DNA from: Natronoglomus mannanivorans
GTDB taxonomy: Archaea; Halobacteriota; Halobacteria; Halobacteriales; Natrialbaceae
Assembly (NCBI GenBank): GCA_025517485.1
Contig: JAOPKB010000020.1
Location: 1 to 64,000 of the forward strand
Direction: 5' to 3'
Length of the DNA stretch: 64,000 nt
Of the stretch, positions 17,753 to 27,215 are shown piece by piece. Positions within the stretch are counted from its first letter, which is position 1. Each line of letters starts with the position of its first letter. Both the position numbers and the translations under genes were made by a program. The notes under the pieces are model-generated. The model had not been told where the DNA came from and did no database searches. It worked only from the letters and a program-made list of their open reading frames with translations.

Positions 17753-19072
17753 TCACCAGATCTCGACGTGACCAATCTGGGGAGTCCAGTCGACGTCACC
17801 CGAGAGGGTGATCCGAATGTAACGAACGCCATCGTCGAGGTTTTCGGCAGTGTATTCGGCGTTTTCCCACCAGACACCAGGTTCGTCTTCGTCGTCGTGT
17901 GCCTCGCTGTAAACGTCCTTCTCGACGTCGACGTCGGTCCAGTCGGCACCGTTCGAGGAGACCGAAATCGAAATGTCACCCGGGTGGTCGGGAGAGGTGT
18001 GTCCTTCGACACGTACTCCAGTGATATCCTGGGAGATTCTGTAGACGGCGTGGGCATCGTCGTCAGTCTGTCGGTTCAATCGAGAGGGATCCGTTGGCTC
18101 AGCCGCGTCCTCCGGACGTGCGAACTGAATCGTATTCGTGGTATCGAATCCGAGCAGATCCGTGTCCGACGACGTGTGGAGCGCGTCCATACTCGAGAGG
18201 TCGTCCTCGAAGGAGATTTCGTCTTCACTCTCCCCCTCCTCCTCCCCTTCCCCTTCGGGCGTGTCCGTTTCCACGTCGGATCCGTCCGTTCCCCAGACCG
18301 TCACCCACCCGATCTGTGGAGACCAGTCCACGTCGCCCGAGAGCGTCAATCGGATGTACCGTGCGTCGTCGCCGGTCGCCTCGGAGACGTACTCGTAGTT
18401 TTTCCACCAGTGACCGGGCGCGTCTTCATCGTTGTGGGCCTCGCTGTAGAGATCCTTCTTGGGAATGACGTTCGTCCAGACGGCGCCGGTTTCGGAAACC
18501 GCGACGGAAACTCTCCCATCTTGATCGGGATGGTAGTGGGTTTCCACTCGGAAGCCACCGATCACGTCGTCGAACTTGTAGACGATGTGTTCCTCGTCTT
18601 CCGTCGTTCTATTCACACGGCTGCCGTCGACCGGTTCGTCTGCGTCGGCCAGTCGGGCGAACTGATCGACGTTCTCGGTATCGAGTCCGAGTCCCTCCTC
18701 GCTGGACTCCGAATGCAAGAGTTCGAGCGTCGAGAAATCGTCCTCGAAGGGCAACGCGTGCTCGACGTCCGGTTCGTCGGTCTCCTCCTCACCCTCCTCA
18801 TACTCCTCGCCCTCGTCGTCTTCGTCGTCCTCGTCGTCCGTTTCCGCCTCCGTCTGGGCCGCTTCAGTCGATTCACCGTCACCGGAATCGGCGTCCGTGT
18901 CTGTTTCGTCAGAGAGACACCCAGCCAACGCGAGTGCGGTACCGATACCACCAGTCGCGAGCAGTGAGCGCCTGCTCATCGGACGCCGATCTATTTTCGA
19001 AGCACCACTTCGACCGGCAACCGATCGCTGCCTCCCCCCATCACCGTTCGAGTCGTTGTCACCGTCTTTCAT
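17753..19072 (-). CDS. Lipoprotein with two tandem carbohydrate-binding-like beta-sandwich domains
   Basis: A 439-residue protein without a catalytic domain. A long basic N-region leads to SRRSLLATGGIGTALALAGC, a Tat motif with lipobox, then a Glu/Asp-rich linker. Two homologous ~150-residue repeats follow, each starting FEDD(F/L)S, containing SRxNRxT(E/D)D and YSEAH(N/D)DED.PG.WW, and ending R(L/I)TLSGDVDW(S/T)PQIG. This looks like a discoidin/galactose-binding-type sandwich as found in carbohydrate-binding modules, attached to the cell surface. With mannanases on both sides it probably captures polysaccharide. The start could also be the internal Met just before SRRSLL. The domain family is my interpretation. 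Confidence 0.7.
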   Translation of the reverse strand: MKDGDNDSNGDGGRQRSVAGRSGASKIDRRPMSRRSLLATGGIGTALALAGCLSDETDTDADSGDGESTEAAQTEAETDDEDDEDDEGEEYEEGEEETDEPDVEHALPFEDDFSTLELLHSESSEEGLGLDTENVDQFARLADADEPVDGSRVNRTTEDEEHIVYKFDDVIGGFRVETHYHPDQDGRVSVAVSETGAVWTNVIPKKDLYSEAHNDEDAPGHWWKNYEYVSEATGDDARYIRLTLSGDVDWSPQIGWVTVWGTDGSDVETDTPEGEGEEEGESEDEISFEDDLSSMDALHTSSDTDLLGFDTTNTIQFARPEDAAEPTDPSRLNRQTDDDAHAVYRISQDITGVRVEGHTSPDHPGDISISVSSNGADWTDVDVEKDVYSEAHDDEDEPGVWWENAEYTAENLDDGVRYIRITLSGDVDWTPQIGHVEIW

Positions 19073-19313
19073 ATTCGAGATCCGAGTTACTCCGTTCGAA
19101 CTCAATCTATCTGGACACTCCGCAAACATATACGTTCGGGCCAAACGACCGGTTCTGAACCGGCGACAGCGGGACAGAACGGTCGATATACGGGGTTTCG
19201 ATATTTCGTATAGTGTCGGATCGCTCGTCTCTTCGCGCCCTCGATTACACACTCGTTCGGGTCGAAACCGAACGCACTGTGTCACCCCATCGTGGCGAAC
19301 ACGAACTGCAACC

Positions 19314-20195
19314 TCACAGATCCCGCCAACTGCGTTCGGGTTCCCAGTCGAGCAGTTCTCGAGCCTTGTCGGTACTGATCAACGTCTCCGTCCCCTCGAG
19401 CGACCCTCGGACGTCGGCTTCCGGGAAGAACTTCGCGGCGAGCGTCGCCGAATCGGTCGTCATCGACGTATCGGCGGCGACCGCCCAGAAGACCTCGTGG
19501 CCCTCGAAGTCGGCTTCGATCGCCAGCCGCGCGATCGAGGCGGCGTCGTCGATGTGCAGATACGAGAAGACGACGTCGCGGGTCGTGTGATGCCAGACCT
19601 CGTCGATCCCCTCGAGCGTGCGATCGTTCGTGGCGAACGTCTCGCGGAGTTCTTCGTCGGTCGCCACCCACGGGTAGCGCAGCGAGGAGATCGTCGGTGC
19701 GTCGGGGAGACGACCGAAGCCGTCGGCGGTGACCTCGGTCGCGTGCTTGCTGATCGCGTACGGGTCTCTCGGGGTGACGGGGTGGTCCTCGTCGACGGGA
19801 AGGTATCGAACGTCCGTCGGCGCCTCCTGATAGGCCGCACCCATCGCGTTGATACTCGAGGGGACGACGACCGACTCGAGTCCGAGCTCGGTCGCCGCCT
19901 CGAGGACGTGATAGGAGGACATCGCGTTGCTCTCGTAGGTGCGAAAGCCGGGGTGGTTCGTCGGGCCGGGAATCGTTCCCATGTGAACGATCGCGTCGGC
20001 GTCGCTACGTGCGATCGAGCCGTACACCTCGCCGGCGTCGAGCAGGTCCGTCGACAGAAACTCGTCGGAGACCTCTTCACGGCGTTTCCCGCGGGCGATA
20101 TTGACGGTATCGTAGCCGTGGGTTGCGAACTCCGCGAGAATCGCCTCGCCGATCTTTCCGTTGCCGCCGGTAACGGCGACTGTCTCGAGTGCCAT
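19314..20195 (-). CDS. NAD(P)-dependent sugar dehydrogenase/epimerase, extended SDR family
   Basis: A 293-residue Rossmann-fold enzyme. The nucleotide-binding motif is TGGNGKIG (residues 9-16) and the catalytic pair is in YAISK (Tyr146, Lys150). It has no signal peptide. It is transcribed divergently from a mannonate dehydratase 137 bp away, which makes oxidation of an aldose to its aldonic acid (for example mannose to mannonate) the most economical role. Extended SDRs of this kind act as L-arabinose dehydrogenase in Haloferax, so arabinose is the main alternative given the GH43 enzyme nearby. A true epimerase cannot be excluded. Confidence 0.75.
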   Translation of the reverse strand: MALETVAVTGGNGKIGEAILAEFATHGYDTVNIARGKRREEVSDEFLSTDLLDAGEVYGSIARSDADAIVHMGTIPGPTNHPGFRTYESNAMSSYHVLEAATELGLESVVVPSSINAMGAAYQEAPTDVRYLPVDEDHPVTPRDPYAISKHATEVTADGFGRLPDAPTISSLRYPWVATDEELRETFATNDRTLEGIDEVWHHTTRDVVFSYLHIDDAASIARLAIEADFEGHEVFWAVAADTSMTTDSATLAAKFFPEADVRGSLEGTETLISTDKARELLDWEPERSWRDL

Positions 20196-20332
20196 ACGCT
20201 CCCGTTTTCCACCCTACTGATATAAAGATCACCGAAAGTCCAGCAGCAATTCGCCGACTCTCAGGACCGACCGCCACGGACCAGTCTCGGCAACGACGTC
20301 GAGCAAAGAAAGACCTAAGCCCGACCACTTCG

Positions 20333-21331
20333 ATGGGAAAACCAGATCACGTGACCGACGCAATGAAACTCTCGCTCATTCTTCCACCGACGCCGGACGA
20401 ACGCTGGGACCTCGCCAAACAGATGGGTGTGACCGACGCCGTCGTCCACACACTCGAGATCGGTGACGGCACCTGTCCACACGAGTACGACCCGCTCTTG
20501 CAGTGGGTCAACCGCTTTCGCAACGCCGGCATCGACGTCGCCGTCTTCGAGGGCAGCGTCCCGATCAGCGACGTCACCCGGCTGGGACTCCCGGGCCGCG
20601 ACGAGGAGATCGAAGAGTTCTGTACCTTCCTCCGGAACCTCGGGCGCATCGGCGTCCCCGTCGTCTGCTACGACTGGATGGGCGGCATCCGTTGGGCTCG
20701 AACCGCCCAGAGCGTCCCCACCCGCGGCGGCGCACTCACGACCGCCTACGACAACGAGCAGATGAGCGCCGGGCCCACCCCGGATATCCCGGATCTCACC
20801 GCCGAGGACCTCTGGGAGAACCTCGAGTACTTCCTCGAACGTGTCGTCCCCGTCGCCGAGGAAGCCGGCGTCAAACTCGGACTCCACCCGGACGACCCGC
20901 CACGCGAGGAAGTCCGAGGAGTTCCGCGCATCATCAACAGTGTCGAGGCCTACGATCGCGTGCTGGACATCTACGACAGCCCGCACAACGGCGTCACCTT
21001 CTGTCAGGGCAACTTCGCCGCGATGGGCGTCGACATCCCCGAAACGATCCACCACTTCGGCGACAAGATCAACTTCGTCCACTTCCGAGACGTCGAGGGC
21101 GACGCCGACAAGTTCGTCGAGACGTTCCACGACGACGGGCCCACGGACATGCTCGCCGCGATGAAAGCCTACAAAGACGTCGGCTTCGACGGCCCGATCC
21201 GCCCCGATCACGTCCCGACGATGGCCGGCGAGGACAACACGAACCCCGGCTACGAGACCCAGGGGCGTCTGTTCGCGATCGGCTACATGAAAGGGCTTCT
21301 CGAGCAAGTCGACGCCGACGCGGAGACCTAA
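20333..21331 (+). CDS. uxuA: Mannonate dehydratase (copy 1)
   Basis: A 332-residue UxuA family enzyme that converts D-mannonate to 2-keto-3-deoxy-D-gluconate. Family blocks include LGLHPDDPPREEVRG, VTFCQGNFAAMG, INFVHFRDVEGD and the C-terminal PIRPDHVPTMAGED, which supply the metal-binding Glu/His/Cys residues. An internal Met at 20363 (MKLSLILPPTPDERWD) is an alternative start. The gene is divergent from the SDR dehydrogenase. A second copy sits at 27216; the two share a 59-bp identical DNA block near the 3' end. Confidence 0.88.
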   Translation: MGKPDHVTDAMKLSLILPPTPDERWDLAKQMGVTDAVVHTLEIGDGTCPHEYDPLLQWVNRFRNAGIDVAVFEGSVPISDVTRLGLPGRDEEIEEFCTFLRNLGRIGVPVVCYDWMGGIRWARTAQSVPTRGGALTTAYDNEQMSAGPTPDIPDLTAEDLWENLEYFLERVVPVAEEAGVKLGLHPDDPPREEVRGVPRIINSVEAYDRVLDIYDSPHNGVTFCQGNFAAMGVDIPETIHHFGDKINFVHFRDVEGDADKFVETFHDDGPTDMLAAMKAYKDVGFDGPIRPDHVPTMAGEDNTNPGYETQGRLFAIGYMKGLLEQVDADAET

Positions 21332-21524
21332 CGCGGTACGTCTCTCGAATCGAGTTCCGGATACTCGAGGCCAATTTTGGCAGACGTCGGCCTCACACGA
21401 ACCTGTTCTCTCCGAAATGTAGCCCCCGATCGAAATCCAGTGACAGGTCGACCGTCACCGCCGGAGGTGGACCACACGGCGAGGTGCCGGTTACGACGAC
21501 TGAGCGTCCGAGACGTCTCGCGGG

Positions 21525-22925
21525 TCAACTCGAGCTCACGTACTGAAACAACTCGACGACGTCGGACGTAGTGACCTCGCCGCTGTCCGTATAATCGAAG
21601 TACTCGACGTTGTGCTGGATTCCGTCACTGTCGACGTGCTCGAAGAACTCGACGACGTCGGACGTGGTGACGTCGTCGTCGCCGTTGAAGTCTCGGTACA
21701 GTCCATCGTCGTTCGTGTCGCAGGCGCTGAACTCACCGAAGTCCCGGCAGCTCTCCGGATCGGGATCGGGGTCGGGGTCGCCACCACCGCCACCACCGCC
21801 GCCCCCGTACTCGGCGACGATATCCGGAACGTCCTCGAGCGTGACGGTCAGCTCGTGGTTGTAAACGTGGTCGAGATACGAGTCCTCGATGTTGGTGAGC
21901 CAGGAGGTGTGCCAGTTGATCCACATCGACCACCAGGCGCCGTCCTGGGGAACGGCGTCGGGATCCGGGGGTTGGCCGTCAGTTGCGCCGTCGTCGCGAC
22001 CGATCTCGTGCATGATGATCGGCCTGTCCTCACCGTGGATGGAGACGACGTCGTCGTAAAGCCACTGGTAGGAGGTGCCACCGGAGTACGTGTCGCCACC
22101 CCAGAGGTCGAACGTCGACTCGTCAGGCACCCAGTTCGGATTCGGGTTACCAGTGTGGGGCAACAGCCAGATCAGGTTGTCCAGATCCCGCTCGTGGACG
22201 TAGTACTCGTGCATTGTCTCCCACAGCTCGACGAAGAAGTCGGCCCCTTCGACGCCCCACCAGAACCACTGGCCCTCGAACTCGTGGAACGGCCGCCAGA
22301 TGATCGGGACCCCGGCGTCGCGTAACGTCTCGAGTTCGTCCGCTACTTCTGCCAGCTCCGCCCAGAACTCCTGATTCGGCTCTGTCCCCTCCTGAAGGAT
22401 CTGCTGGAGGTCGATCTGGACGCCGGTGTTTCGGCTCTGATCGTACTCGTCTTCGGGAGTCTCCTGACCCGGAACGCCCCAGTGCCACATGATCGAGGTG
22501 ATCCCGCCCTGATCCCACCACTCGAGGGCCTGATCTGTCGCCTGTGACTTGTCGTCGTGGATGAAGTCGGCACCCTGAACGGCGGGGCGCTGTCCGGTCA
22601 CCGATTCGATGTGGTCCATCTCGTCGACGCCCCAAGGCTCGTACTGTTGGCCCGAGAGAACGCGCTCACCCCACTCGTCGTGGAGATAGCGATAGAGTGC
22701 GATGGTCTCCTCGGACGGGTCCGGGTGGGAGAGGTGGGTCACAGCTTCCTCGACGGACGGCACCGATGTAGTCGTTGCGTCCTGAGCAGCGACAGTCGAA
22801 CAGGCACCGAGAGCAGCGGCGCCGAGCCCGGTTGCGAGACCCGTGTTCAGGAATCGTCGCCGAGACCAACTCGTCTGTTCGTCGCCTGTACCACTATCGG
22901 TCGCTGGAGTTCGGTCGTCGTTCAT
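21525..22925 (-). CDS. GH26 beta-mannanase with C-terminal dockerin-like domain
   Basis: A 466-residue extracellular enzyme. A Tat signal (SRRRFLNTGLATGLGAAALG, residues 21-40) is followed by a GH26 barrel at ~55-370. Acid/base Glu215 is in WRPFHEFEG and nucleophile Glu307 in IIMHEIGRDD; both are intact. A run of nine glycines (374-382) and DPDPDPDP form a linker to residues ~402-466, which carry two F-hand calcium loops of dockerin type (DFNGDDDVTTSDVV and DYTDSGEVTTSDVV). The same tail occurs on the neighbouring GH43 enzyme. The gene has its own AT-rich promoter (22930-22985). It should cleave beta-1,4-mannan internally. Confidence 0.88.
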   Translation of the reverse strand: MNDDRTPATDSGTGDEQTSWSRRRFLNTGLATGLGAAALGACSTVAAQDATTTSVPSVEEAVTHLSHPDPSEETIALYRYLHDEWGERVLSGQQYEPWGVDEMDHIESVTGQRPAVQGADFIHDDKSQATDQALEWWDQGGITSIMWHWGVPGQETPEDEYDQSRNTGVQIDLQQILQEGTEPNQEFWAELAEVADELETLRDAGVPIIWRPFHEFEGQWFWWGVEGADFFVELWETMHEYYVHERDLDNLIWLLPHTGNPNPNWVPDESTFDLWGGDTYSGGTSYQWLYDDVVSIHGEDRPIIMHEIGRDDGATDGQPPDPDAVPQDGAWWSMWINWHTSWLTNIEDSYLDHVYNHELTVTLEDVPDIVAEYGGGGGGGGGDPDPDPDPESCRDFGEFSACDTNDDGLYRDFNGDDDVTTSDVVEFFEHVDSDGIQHNVEYFDYTDSGEVTTSDVVELFQYVSSS

Positions 22926-23159
22926 CGTGCCTCGCCAATTATTTCTTACTATACATAAGTAAAACTATTGTTTATAGTGTTGTATTTTCATCTGGAGGAC
23001 CCGCTCGAGCGGAAAGTCGTCGACGTAATCTTCCGGCAACGGGAGTCGTTACAGACGTGACAGACGGGTTCACAGCTGGATATGTGCTGGAAGACACACA
23101 AACGGACGCGAAATAACGAGCGGAAAGTGCGGGAGGGTTGTCGAGGTGACGAATACCGA

Positions 23160-24905
23160 TCAGGAACTCACGGACTCGAACAGTTCGACGACGTCCGAGG
23201 CGGTCACGCGTTCGTTGCCCGTATAGTCGAAGTACTCGACGTTGGTTTGCACGCCGTCGCTCTCGAGTTGATCGAAGAACTCGACGACGTCGGACGTGGT
23301 GACCTCGCCGTTACCCGTGAAATCCCGATAGCGTCCGTCGCCGTCGACGTCACACACCGGGCCACTCTCCAGTCCGGCGTCGACACAGTCGTCGTCACCG
23401 ACCGAGACGAGGTGCCACCGCTGCTCGTCGCCGCCGTACCAGGTCCGTTGGACTGCATCCGCACCGTCGGCGGTCGACCCTCCCTCGGTCGCGGCTACCA
23501 GACCGGTTCCGGCGTTCTCGAGGCGGACCGTCCCGTCACCGTTCTCGACGACGTACCAGCGCTGGGTAGCGCTCCCGTCCGAGGGGGACTGCTGAAGGGG
23601 AACACCTTCGGCCGTTTCGGCATCCGCGACCGCGAGTACCAGCCCACTGGCCGCGTTCTCGAGGGTGTACGAACCTAACCCGTCGTCCTGTGAGTCGAGG
23701 ATCCACTCCTGGGCCGGGTGACCCGTCTCGTCTCGCTGGTCGACGGTTCCACCGTCGCTCGCGTCATCACTATCGACATCCAGTAGTTTGCCGCTGTTCT
23801 CGTTCACGACGTAGTAGGTGCCCGACTCGAGATCGACAGTACTGCCACACCGGTCCGATCCAGCGACGGGCACCGGGCTCTCGACACTCGGCGTGCCGTC
23901 GTCACCGACGACCGGCCAGTCGTCGTCGTCCCACCGGATCCTGTCGACCATCATGATGCGATTGGAGTACTCCGTCGTCGCCTCCGCGTGGTAGATCGCC
24001 CACCAGTCACCGTCGTCGTCCTGAATTGCCGTGTTGTGCCCCGGCCCGACGAACCGGTCGGTCCCCGTCAGGATCGATACGCCGTCGTGGTGTTCGTCTA
24101 GCTCGCGCAGGTCGTCCCCGTTCTGGTTGTAATAAGGCCCGAAAAACGACTCCGACCGGCCGACCTCGAGTTCGTAGGTGCTGTCGTAGCCGTCACAACA
24201 GTGGCCCGTCGAGTAGAACAGGTAGTAGTAGTCGTTTTCCTCGACGATCATCGGTCCCTCCTTGAGATCGCCCGCCAGGTGGAACGCGGTGTCCGGCACG
24301 TAGTCCCGACCGTCGGGCGTCAGTTCGACGGCGTACAGCCCGTACCAGCTCCCCCACACCATGTACGGCGTTCCATCGACGAGCAGGAAGTCGGGGTCGA
24401 TGGCGTTCGTCATCGGTAGGTCCTCCGCCCGAAAGACGGGTCCCTGATCCTCGAAGGGACCCTCGGGAGTGTCGGCGGTCGCGAGGCCGATACCGGGATT
24501 CTGCTGGCTCCCCCACGTGGAGTAGGAGTAGTACAGGTAGTACTGTCCGTTGTACCAGTTGATCGTCGGTGCCCACACGCCGGCGTCCGGGTCGTCCCGC
24601 CAGTCGGGCTGGCTCTCCAGTGCCGCGCCGATGTACGTCCAGTTCACCAGATCGTCCGATCTAGCGATCGGAACCACGTCTTCGGGCGTCTCCGTGCCGT
24701 AGGCGTAGTACGTCCCGTCGCAGGTCCGGATCACGTCCGGATCACCGAACCCGAACGGACCCGTCGGATTCTGGAAGGTGTCCTCGTGGTCGTCCGCGAG
24801 TCCCGAGCCACTGAAACTGAGCACACTTGCAGTGCCGACCGCTCCAGCACCGGCGAGCGTCAATACGTCGCGCCTCCCGTATCGAGCGTGGGTGTCGTCG
24901 TCCAT
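23160..24905 (-). CDS. GH43 glycosidase with ricin-type lectin and dockerin-like domains
   Basis: A 581-residue secreted enzyme. The N-terminus (GRRDVLTLAGAGAVGTASVL) is a Tat signal. The five-blade propeller domain (~45-350) starts with GDPDVIRTCDGTYYAYGTE, carrying the family's catalytic Asp, and has YLFYSTGHCCDGYDSTYELEVG and VGPGHNTAIQDDDGDWWAIYH. Residues ~365-500 are a RICIN/CBM13 trefoil with Q-x-W-type repeats (AQEWILDSQ, TQRWYVVEN, EQRWHLVSV). The last ~65 residues are a dockerin-like pair (DFTGNGEVTTSDVV, DYTGNERVTASDVV). Likely activity is on arabinose- or xylose-containing side chains; specificity within GH43 cannot be fixed. Confidence 0.85.
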   Translation of the reverse strand: MDDDTHARYGRRDVLTLAGAGAVGTASVLSFSGSGLADDHEDTFQNPTGPFGFGDPDVIRTCDGTYYAYGTETPEDVVPIARSDDLVNWTYIGAALESQPDWRDDPDAGVWAPTINWYNGQYYLYYSYSTWGSQQNPGIGLATADTPEGPFEDQGPVFRAEDLPMTNAIDPDFLLVDGTPYMVWGSWYGLYAVELTPDGRDYVPDTAFHLAGDLKEGPMIVEENDYYYLFYSTGHCCDGYDSTYELEVGRSESFFGPYYNQNGDDLRELDEHHDGVSILTGTDRFVGPGHNTAIQDDDGDWWAIYHAEATTEYSNRIMMVDRIRWDDDDWPVVGDDGTPSVESPVPVAGSDRCGSTVDLESGTYYVVNENSGKLLDVDSDDASDGGTVDQRDETGHPAQEWILDSQDDGLGSYTLENAASGLVLAVADAETAEGVPLQQSPSDGSATQRWYVVENGDGTVRLENAGTGLVAATEGGSTADGADAVQRTWYGGDEQRWHLVSVGDDDCVDAGLESGPVCDVDGDGRYRDFTGNGEVTTSDVVEFFDQLESDGVQTNVEYFDYTGNERVTASDVVELFESVSS

Positions 24906-25052
24906 GGTACCCGACCCAAGGAGGAGACAGAGTAATATTTTTTCGGTGATTTAGTTCAATAATTTATGTCGGTCTGTGTACCGATGGCGAATGGGCGACT
25001 CCAAGCAATTCAGCGAAGATGGTCGATGAGAGCCGGTCTCACAGCCACAGTC

Positions 25053-26276
25053 CTAGACGGGTTGCCAGACGTACCAGTCTTCGTGGCGTGGCTCCTGACC
25101 CTCGGTCCACCACTGGGCCTCCCAGTCGGTGCCGTCCCAGGAGACGCGGTCACCCTCGGTGTAGACCTGGTTGGGGTCCCACTGGGGATACGCCGAGTCG
25201 GGGTCGTCGTCGTCGCCGGAGCCAGTATCGCCACCGGACCCATCGCCGTCACCAGAACCGTCGTCACCAGAACCGCCGTCGCCACCCGAACCACCGTCTT
25301 CGTCGATCTTCGGGTAGACGTCCCAGAAGTAGTCGCTCTCGGTGTAGGAACCGGGCTGGCACTGATCGCCCCAGTACGGATCACTCATATTCATCGGATC
25401 GTCCTCACCGTCGCCGTTCCAGGCCCACGCGATCACCGGCCAGCCGAGATCGTTAGCATAATCGACGATCGCGGACCAGTCGGCGTCACCGTCCCTATTG
25501 GCACCGAACTCGCCGATCATGCACGGTCGGCCAGTGTCCTCGAGGACGTCGAGGTGTTCCGGCCGGAGCCACTCCCCCGCAGATTCGTTCCAGGCGCTCG
25601 GATAGACGTGCGCCGACAGGACGAGGTCGTCGTCCTCGAGTTGCGGCGAGGCGTCCGCGGCGACGTGGGTGTTCTGTCCCCAGCCGGGAACGTCACAGAC
25701 GATCGTACCGTCGTAGACCTGTCGAACCGTGCTGACGGCGTCGTTGTACGCCGAGGCGTACTGGCCGGCACTGACGTCGTGGCCGCCCCACTCGTTCAAC
25801 AGGTTGATCGTGAACGAGGAGTTCGCTGACAGGTAGTCGTAGTTGTCGACCCACCAGTCGGCGGCCTCTTGCAGATTCCCGGGGTCACTCTCGCCGTTGT
25901 ACGGATAGTGGTGGCAGGTCGCGACGACGTCGTACCCCCGGGCGGCCGCTTCGTCGATCCAGCGCCGTGATTCCTCGAGACTGGCCTGACTCTCACCCCA
26001 CGACGGCGGTTCGATCTCGATTCGTAGCGTCTGAATCGCCGGATACTGGTCCATCAGGTCCCACCCCAGATCCTGCTCGCCGTTACAGAAGTACGCCGGC
26101 TGAAGGTTCGCACCGTTTCCGAACGAGCTACCGACCGCGGCTGCAGAGTGGGTGGCCAGTCCCGACACTGTGAGCGCAGCCATCCCCGCGCCGGCCGTCC
26201 GAAGGACCGACCGTCGGGTCGGCCCACTGTTCGACGTACTGTCCGCTAACCGTTGGTGATTGCTATCATTTGCCAT
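25053..26276 (-). CDS. GH5 endoglycanase with C-terminal CBM5/12-like module
   Basis: A 407-residue secreted enzyme. Tat motif TRRSVLRTAGAGMAALTVSG at residues 20-39. The barrel has the acid/base Glu162 in INLLNEWGGH and nucleophile Glu256 in CMIGEFGANRDG, with HHYPY and SAHVYPSAWN as substrate-cleft blocks, so GH5 (mannanase or cellulase). A Gly/Ser/Asp linker of ~35 residues leads to a C-terminal aromatic module of ~45 residues (YPQWDPNQVYTEGDRVSWDG...) like CBM5/12, which binds chitin or cellulose in other proteins. The ATG at 26276 gives the proper signal peptide. Separate promoter; no operon partner. Confidence 0.84.
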   Translation of the reverse strand: MANDSNHQRLADSTSNSGPTRRSVLRTAGAGMAALTVSGLATHSAAAVGSSFGNGANLQPAYFCNGEQDLGWDLMDQYPAIQTLRIEIEPPSWGESQASLEESRRWIDEAAARGYDVVATCHHYPYNGESDPGNLQEAADWWVDNYDYLSANSSFTINLLNEWGGHDVSAGQYASAYNDAVSTVRQVYDGTIVCDVPGWGQNTHVAADASPQLEDDDLVLSAHVYPSAWNESAGEWLRPEHLDVLEDTGRPCMIGEFGANRDGDADWSAIVDYANDLGWPVIAWAWNGDGEDDPMNMSDPYWGDQCQPGSYTESDYFWDVYPKIDEDGGSGGDGGSGDDGSGDGDGSGGDTGSGDDDDPDSAYPQWDPNQVYTEGDRVSWDGTDWEAQWWTEGQEPRHEDWYVWQPV

Positions 26277-26452
26277 GCTTCGTTCACCGATTAGGTGTTC
26301 TAGTATATATGGATGATTGATAGTGTATTTACAAAAGTCATCGTTGGTGTATCTCGAGTGACCGAGCACCGAACTCGAGCGGGTCGGTCAGAGCCGTCGT
26401 GGAACGTGCCGCGAACCGTACAACTAAGCACCAGGCCGAACCACGCCACAGT

Positions 26453-27214
26453 ATGCCACACGAGTTCGACGTCGACGAATCGGAGCTCCGATCACTCGAG
26501 ATCACCGACGAGGAACGCATCGAACGGTTCAAACGCGCCGGCTACGGCGGGAACGTCTCCGACGCACTCTACAACCTCGGCGTCGACGACACGATCCTCG
26601 CCCAGGAGTTCGCGCCGCTGGAGGCCGGTATGGTCCTGTGCGGTCGCGCGCTGCCTGTCAAACTCCACTCGCAGGTCCTCGAGAGCGAGGACGACGACCC
26701 GCTCCAAGACCAGCTCGAGGAGGGCGAGGTCCACCCCCAGCGGCGGATGATGGAGACCGTCGCGGAGATGGACGACGGCTCGGTCCTCTGTTTCGACTGC
26801 GGCGGCGACATGCAACCCGCCCAGTTCGGCGAGTTGAGTTGCAACCTGGCCTACCAGCAGGGCTGTCGCGGGATGGTCGTCGCCGGCAACATGCGCGACA
26901 CCCAGTACGTCCTCGAGATGGACGACTTCCCGGCGTACAGTCTCGGAACGACGCCGAACTACTATGGCGGCTGGATCATCACCGAGGTGAACGAACCGAT
27001 CTACCTGCCGGGTCACCTCACCCACTACGTCGAGGTCCACCCGGGCGACTTCCTCTTCGGCGACCGGGACGGGGTACAGGTAATCCCAGAGGCGCTCGTC
27101 GACGAGGTCCTCCTGCGAGTCGAGGAGACCCACGAGAAAGAGGAGGACGAACGCGACCGCATCCGCGAGGGGATGACCGTCGAGGAGGTCTACGACGAGT
27201 TCGGGGTGCTCTGA
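26453..27214 (+). CDS. RraA-family protein (aldolase/decarboxylase-like)
   Basis: A 253-residue member of the RraA/HMG-aldolase family (older name dimethylmenaquinone methyltransferase). The core includes GNVSDALYNLGV near residue 37, GRALPVKL, a central FDCGGDMQPAQFGELSCNLAYQQGCRGMVVAGNMRDTQ-type segment, and HPGDFLFGDRDGVQVIP, the block that coordinates the metal in this family. Enzymes of this fold cleave 2-oxo acids such as 4-hydroxy-4-methyl-2-oxoglutarate or oxaloacetate. One base separates it from the second mannonate dehydratase, so the two are co-translated and it may act on an island-derived keto acid (inference). Confidence 0.78.
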   Translation: MPHEFDVDESELRSLEITDEERIERFKRAGYGGNVSDALYNLGVDDTILAQEFAPLEAGMVLCGRALPVKLHSQVLESEDDDPLQDQLEEGEVHPQRRMMETVAEMDDGSVLCFDCGGDMQPAQFGELSCNLAYQQGCRGMVVAGNMRDTQYVLEMDDFPAYSLGTTPNYYGGWIITEVNEPIYLPGHLTHYVEVHPGDFLFGDRDGVQVIPEALVDEVLLRVEETHEKEEDERDRIREGMTVEEVYDEFGVL

Positions 27215-27215
27215 G

